Source: Gigaspora rosea (Eukaryota; Glomeromycota; Glomeromycetes; Diversisporales; Gigasporaceae). Taken from it: a stretch of DNA of 64,000 nucleotides. The notes beneath the pieces are model-generated. The model was given only the letters and a program-made list of their open reading frames with translations, did not search any database and was not told the DNA's origin. The translations under genes and the position numbers were made by a program. Below are positions 58,798-64,000 of the stretch, piece by piece (position 1 is the stretch's first letter; every line of letters starts with the position of its first letter). Where the stretch lies: the NCBI GenBank assembly GCA_003550325.1, contig QKWP01000142.1, forward strand, positions 292,191 to 356,190, given 5' to 3'.

Positions 58798-59157
58798 TTA
58801 AATAACCCACTTTTCAATCCAATGTAGGAATTTATTATAATTTTCTTCTACACCAATTCCATATCTATAAAAAACAGCTGTTTTAAAAATTCCCATAGAA
58901 TTATCAGACTCAGCCGATTTTAGATAATATTCAAATGCCTTTTCCTTATCGATTTCAACCCCAATTCCTAAATAATAACAATGGCCAACATAATACATTC
59001 CATCAGAATTATTCATATTTGCTGACGTTTGATAATAAGTAAATGCTTTTTTTTCATTCTTCTCAATTTCAATCCCATATTCATAACAATAACCAAGCCA
59101 GAATGTTCCTTCTGGATTATTCTTATTCGCAAATTCTTGACTATCATCAATATTCAT
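58798..59157 (-). CDS. Sel1-repeat protein, block C copy, start disrupted
   Basis: 119 codons, nearly identical to 15,888-16,352 from NIDDSQEF onward: three Sel1 units with LGYCYEYGIEIEKNEKKAF, VGHCYYLGIGVEIDKEKAF and AVFYRYGIGVEEN, ending HWIEKWVI and a stop. Relative to block B one base is lost just after the original ATG (about 59,213), so the upstream 20 residues (GLSK and following) remain readable but are disconnected from that ATG; the first in-frame ATG is now 59,157. Whether this shorter form is made is unknown. Here the stop follows HWIEKWVI directly, which suggests that the long hydrophobic tail in block B is an accident of its tandem duplication. Confidence 0.7.
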   Translation of the reverse strand: MNIDDSQEFANKNNPEGTFWLGYCYEYGIEIEKNEKKAFTYYQTSANMNNSDGMYYVGHCYYLGIGVEIDKEKAFEYYLKSAESDNSMGIFKTAVFYRYGIGVEENYNKFLHWIEKWVI

Positions 59158-59398
59158 TCTACTAAAAGCATTAATAATAATTTGAACAATTTTGCTTAGA
59201 CCAACATCTTTTGCATTTTAGATACAAAACGAATTATGTTACAAGAAAATTTAGTAGCCGTACTTATGTAGCTTACATAATGCTAAATTAAGGTTTATGC
59301 AAACTGTAGCCTTCTGCGTACATGTGTTACATTTGTCAACGAAAAATATGATGAATTCAAACAAAATTAACAAAATGTATCACGTTTGTTACGTAGTA

Positions 59399-62375
59399 AA
59401 CAATATAGCGAATTCTTGTAAGCAACATTCGAAAATTTTATTATAACAGTTTGTTTCAAGTAATTAACTAAAGCCGTTAAAATTAGCCTATACATTTTAA
59501 GATAGATGATAAACTAGATAAGAGGACGAACTGTGTGACAAACCGTTCAAACTGTTAAAAGAGGTCAGAAAATTTGAAATATACAATAATGCACGCACCT
59601 AAATATAAACATGAATTGATGGCTAACGCTTATGTCTTTTTGAACAGTTTTGAACTCATTTATGTATATCTGATTAAACTAATAATTCTAAATTCATTGC
59701 TATTACATATCAGAATAATTCACTACACATGCCAAGCAAAACTGCTAACAGTCGGATATTTTTATTACTACGTATCAAATCTTTAAATATTGAATATTAA
59801 ATAGTTTTCACTTTACTACGTACACAAACAACATAAATATATAATAATCTCAATTTATGTGCAACTTTAAAAATATATGCACAAATATGGTCATTTATAA
59901 CTTTTTGATTTCGATTGTTTTTTATTTTCAACTTCTTTTTTGATTATTGTAATTTATTTAAATTGGTTTTTTAAATTTAGTTATTTTCTGCTTTTTTTCA
60001 CTTTTATAAGACTCATATATACATGTTTCCGTAAATTTATAAGAATATAACAAGTCATGCACCTTTTCATGAGCTGGGAGTTCTATTAAAACTTTTACAT
60101 GCGTATTAGACAGTCAAGTTTATGATAAGGTGTAGCAAGAGTAGTGTTACGGGTAAAATAGTTACTAATAAAGATTATGCGTTAAAACTGACGACTATGA
60201 TCCTACTACTGAAGTTTATTCTACATTAATGAGTTCATTGGTTCCTGTTAGTGGTTAACTACTATATTTTAAGCCTGAAACAGACCACCGCCGTTGGATC
60301 GTTGATAAAATTGATGATTTAATGGTTTGTTGACCCATTACTACGGCCATAAATTGTTTTTACAATTTTGGGCTCTTTGCATGATTACAGGATATAGTTG
60401 TTAGGCAAACTCTTTTTTGCATAGTGATGAAGGATGAAACCTAAAACTGGCAAAAGATGAAAGACGAATCCCTGGTAAACTTTAAATTTCTGATAAAAGA
60501 TGAAATTTAAAATTGAATATAACGAATGTGAAGCCCTAATAAAAGCCAAGACGGATCGAAACGATGATCAAGTCCATAGTGTTTTGCCATACATCGTGCC
60601 AGAAGTTTTGGAAAAGAAATAGTACTCTGCAGCATCTGATGTTTATAGTCTCGGAATTATAATGATTGAAATTTCGATGGATGTGTATGCATTTGATGGT
60701 AATTAGTTTGATAATGAGCTTGCAGCAGAGATTTGTTTAGGAAAATGATCCGAATTCAATGAGAGAATATTGAAAAATTACAATAATTTAGTTAAATGGT
60801 GTTTGAATGCGGATCCAAGAAGAAGACCGACATCATCAACGATCTGTTATTGTTATATTAAAAATTGGCTTGATGAGATGAATAGGCGATTGTACAAATT
60901 GATTTTTAGCAAGTATGAAATAACGTGCTCATATTGTATTTTGACTTAGAAATCATTTAACATTCATACAATGGGACAACAATCGAGTAATTGTACACGT
61001 ATAAGTGAGCGATGATCTTCAAAAATAAATATTTCATTATTCGATGCTCTCAAAGTTGTAAATTACTTGTTTACCTTCATGAGCCCGTAGAATCTAATAA
61101 TATTTGGACGACAACCAACTCTATGTATTTTATTATACCAGGAAGTAATTCGAATTTTAACATAACAAATGCCTCAATAATAAAATCCTTAATAATTTGT
61201 TTCCGTCAAAATTTGGTATAACATAAAATTAAGCTTAATAAACAAAACGTGGTACAGTATCAATCAATCAATATTAAGATGTCAAGTTACAACCATTTTT
61301 AAGGCTTTAATAGTGTAGATGTTTAATATAACGTTCTTTCTCGGCCGTTCGCAGTAGTCTTTTCAGTATATAAATACACCACCTCTCAATATTTCATCAC
61401 ATTCATTTAATTAATATGATTTGGTGTGCACAATATGTATTTAGGATGGTGAATTTTGGTTTATAATGAAAAAAAAAGCATTAGAAATATCACAAAATAA
61501 CAAAATAACAATGTAATTATATTATCAGCTGTATATTATTAATTAAAAAAATAAAATTTATTTTTGTGACCTGATACTTTCATTAACATCTTAAAATAAT
61601 TCTGTAATTATGCATAAGCATTGAGTTTTTGAATTGTTTCTATCTTTTTAATCCATATTAACTATTCAGATAAGTAAATGTTTTTATCGAATGTGGTTGA
61701 TACACTGAAATATTTAGAGGATATACATTAAAAATTTATAACCAAAAAACACGAATATTAAAAATCCACATCAAAGCTCGTTATCAAGGTAAAATTGAAA
61801 AATTTCCCGTGTAGTTCATTTTGTGACATGGCAAAAATAAATTACAAAATGTATCGCCATACAAAAACACTGAATTATAAGGTTGCGTTTGAATGTATGT
61901 ACGTAGAGCGATGCTAGTATCGGGCCACCAAAACCTAGAATCCAACTAAATAATAAGCAATTTCACCAAACCAAACAAACTAATATTAGGAAATATGACA
62001 CTACAGCTATAGATTGCCATCTCAAATTCTTTTCAAATAAAAATTATTTTTAAGAATTTTTCATTTAATCCTTTTTTCTTTAACCGCTTGAAAAAATTAT
62101 TTATTTCTTTTTGGCCTTAAGCATGAATCAGAAGTGATGGGGTCAAACGTATTATCACCAAAAGGGTATAATTTGATCAAAAAATTTTATATCAACGTTA
62201 TCAGTAATTAACATTTTAATCCTAATTTAACCTCCCGCGTATTACGCGTGAGGAATCTGGAAAACTATTATATTCTGTTATTCACTTGGACATCGCATTT
62301 GTGAAAACCATATATATATGAAATCTGTGCTAATTCAATAATCTATTCTATAAAAGAATCGATCACTCGATCTTA
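59399..62375 (+). repeat. Triplicated segment, C copy
   Basis: Matches 335-3,050 and 16,526-19,510 in direct orientation. Confidence 0.85.
60575..60920 (+). pseudogene. Decayed protein-kinase C-lobe, copy C
   Basis: Same relic as at 1,240 and 17,680: PYIVPEVLE, then SAASDVYSLGIIMIEIS, then DNELAAEICLG, then LNADPRRRPTSS. It carries the shared stops and, in addition, a two-base loss near 60,842 that the others lack. Confidence 0.75.
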
Positions 62376-62400
62376 ATTCTTAAAATCAATTCTCAGAATC

Positions 62401-62628
62401 GATTATTGCGCTTTGCAAAAAGATGTAGCCTCTGCAGATCACAATGTCGTGTGAAAATCGGAGATTTTATAGATTTTTTGAGATTTTAAGAATTAAACCG
62501 ATTTCAAAGAAATTTAAATGCAACCAATCGAAAATATAATGTAACGGACAATCTGGAATCTCAGTGATTCTCAGCCATCATCATTAAAATAATCACCGGG
62601 TCACATCTTTTTGCAAAGCGCTATAATC
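62401..62628. mobile_element. MITE with GCGCTTTGCAAAAAG termini, C copy
   Basis: GATTATTGCGCTTTGCAA at 62,401 pairs with TTGCAAAGCGCTATAATC ending at 62,628. Same position as 19,535-19,760. Confidence 0.7.
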
Positions 62629-63087
62629 AATTCCTAGTTTAGAATTTCCCGGTATCACATAGCTTTATGGTTAGCATTTGATTAGTTCGGAAATGTATTG
62701 TTAGTAATTGTCACGATGTCTGTGTCGAGTAGTGAAAATTACTATCGGGGAATGAGACGTAATTCTTTAACAATGCTCCAAGTATTATTTAATGAGTTTT
62801 TAAATAAGACTTATGCAGAACTAATACGAAATAAATTTTGCACAAAATGAAGATAGCTTTATAATAACAGAATTAATTAAACGTTTATGACAAATTCTAA
62901 ACATAAATCAAACGCACAATTAGAATTTAAAAAAAAAGACCTATACGGAACTAAAGTCAAATTTTTAATTTTTTTCAGTTTTATAGAAAATTTAAGATCT
63001 TTTAGTCAACAAATTTTAAACCACATTACTGCATTAGTTTATTAAACACATCGATATAAAAAAAATATAAATAAACAACGTCAATAT

Positions 63088-63318
63088 GAATGAGTTATTA
63101 GAACTCAATTCAAACAATGCCAAAACATTGAATGATCGTTAAATTTGAAGAACCACTTGCGGATTTTAATAGATCATTAAAAATTAGACCAAAATAATGC
63201 ATAAGTACTGAAAATCGTACATCATTAAAAATCAATTCTAATGATCCAGATGTATTATGCAACCGAGGATTAACCTATCAAATTCCGAGTAGATATGATG
63301 AATCCCTCGAAGATACCA
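63088..63318 (+). pseudogene. TPR relic, truncated block C copy
   Basis: Corresponds to the start of the relic at 20,218 (MNELLELNSNNAKTLNDR), with further deletions. It stops at 63,318, where the duplication ends. Confidence 0.75.
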
Positions 63319-64000
63319 GGAACGGAGTGATACAATCATGAAGTGTATGGTTTTATGCTGTTTGGAGTGGTATTTGTCCACAAAATCTTAAATTTGATTG
63401 GTCCGCATGACTTATTCGTCAAATTTTGATTATTTTTCACGCATGTATGCATCATGCAATTATTCTTCACGCATAAATTCATCACGCCTTATATCCTATT
63501 ATAACCGCACATATGAGCAATATTACAGTTGCAATAACTTATGATAGTAAAAGCAAAAATTTTCGCCGCAAAAATTGGTGACCCGATGCAATTTGATTTG
63601 TCTATTTACCTGATATTTGGTATTTTTCATTTTTTTTCGTAGGATCTTTTATCGGGTTGATGAAATGATAATCACTGATCATCAAAGAAGTTTTTTAATA
63701 TTAAAATACTAATGTTGCTCGTTCCACTGGCCAATCAAATATTCTAACGTGGTCACGCTAAAATAAGGCTTATATCAAAGCACAAATGTTCATCTATTCC
63801 GCTGGCCAATCAAGTGTTCATAATGTAGTCACACCAAAATAAGGCTTAGATCAACGTCTTTTTAATCACTGGCCAATCAAGTATACTAACGTGATCACAC
63901 CAAAATAAAACGTATCCATGTTTTTTTAATGCCTTAAACAACCTCTTAAAATCGTAAAACTTGAATTTTCCAAATTCGCTTCTGTTATTTTATTATAATA
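63319..64000. other. Unique sequence beyond the duplication, with a short tandem repeat
   Basis: No gene is seen. At 63,717-63,912 three imperfect units of 67-76 bp contain CTGGCCAATCAA, then ACGTGATCACACCAAAATAA. CTTATTCGTCA- and TTCACGCAT-type words repeat at 63,400-63,490. Confidence 0.6.

Larger units (their letters stand above)
41240..63318 (+). repeat. Segmental duplication block C
   Basis: Direct copy of block B, lengthened by the LINE-in-foldback insertion, the minisatellite and other inserts. It ends abruptly at about 63,318 inside the TPR relic, where unrelated sequence begins (ACCAGGAACGGAGTG). Confidence 0.85.

Overview
The window looks like an arbuscular mycorrhizal fungus, most likely Rhizophagus or a close relative in Glomeromycotina. 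This is an inference. It rests on the extreme A+T content, short GT-AG introns, TKL-like kinases whose catalytic loop reads H-x-D-(F/L)-H-S-G-N, Sel1-repeat proteins with the G-I-G-V-E-K-D-E loop, an F-box/LRR-type relic, and a LINE that carries an RNase H. No bacterial operon, rRNA or tRNA was recognised.

The main architecture is a large direct segmental duplication. Block B (about 5,140-20,600) and block C (about 41,240-63,318) share the same order of low-complexity DNA, MITEs, a kinase gene (minus strand), a Sel1 gene (minus strand), a decayed kinase C-lobe and a TPR relic. A third partial copy (A, 335-3,050) carries only the decayed kinase part. Because B and C align almost throughout, each can serve as the empty site for insertions in the other. 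This defines many young insertions, often with their target-site duplications. B-specific: 5,303-5,864 (TA), 5,965-6,041, a poly(A) retrocopy at 7,010-8,070, 8,720-9,262 (TTAA), a 2.3-kb insert at 9,391-11,665 holding an LRR relic, and 12,366-12,610. C-specific: 42,139-42,343, a foldback element at 43,761-51,233 into which a 5.9-kb LINE has inserted, 52,382-52,673 (8-bp duplication), and a 106-bp minisatellite at 55,480-58,560 interrupted by an 880-base gap.

Between the blocks (20,600-41,240) lie a TPR-kinase pseudogene split by a 1.5-kb hAT-like element, one apparently intact kinase (27,605-28,726), a 12-13-repeat Sel1 gene broken by a frameshifting deletion (29,060-30,464), a (CA)33 tract, pogo/mariner-like MITEs, a retroelement fragment, a 279-bp tandem duplication joined by a single N, and an inverted third copy of part of the block.

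The best candidate functional genes are the kinase at 27,605-28,726, the kinase at 13,951-15,287 (kinase domain intact, frameshift only in the C-terminal tail) and the Sel1 gene at 15,888-16,352. Kinase and Sel1 genes lie together three times, always with Sel1 upstream in the direction of transcription, which fits a co-duplicating signalling module. The LINE is almost intact: endonuclease, reverse transcriptase (Y-M-D-D), RNase H and a CCHC knuckle lie in one frame interrupted by a single TAG. The most unusual non-genic observations are four MITEs with different terminal repeats that share one internal cassette, in three of them with telomere-like repeats, and a minisatellite whose every unit carries an abutting acceptor/donor splice-like motif upstream of the kinase.
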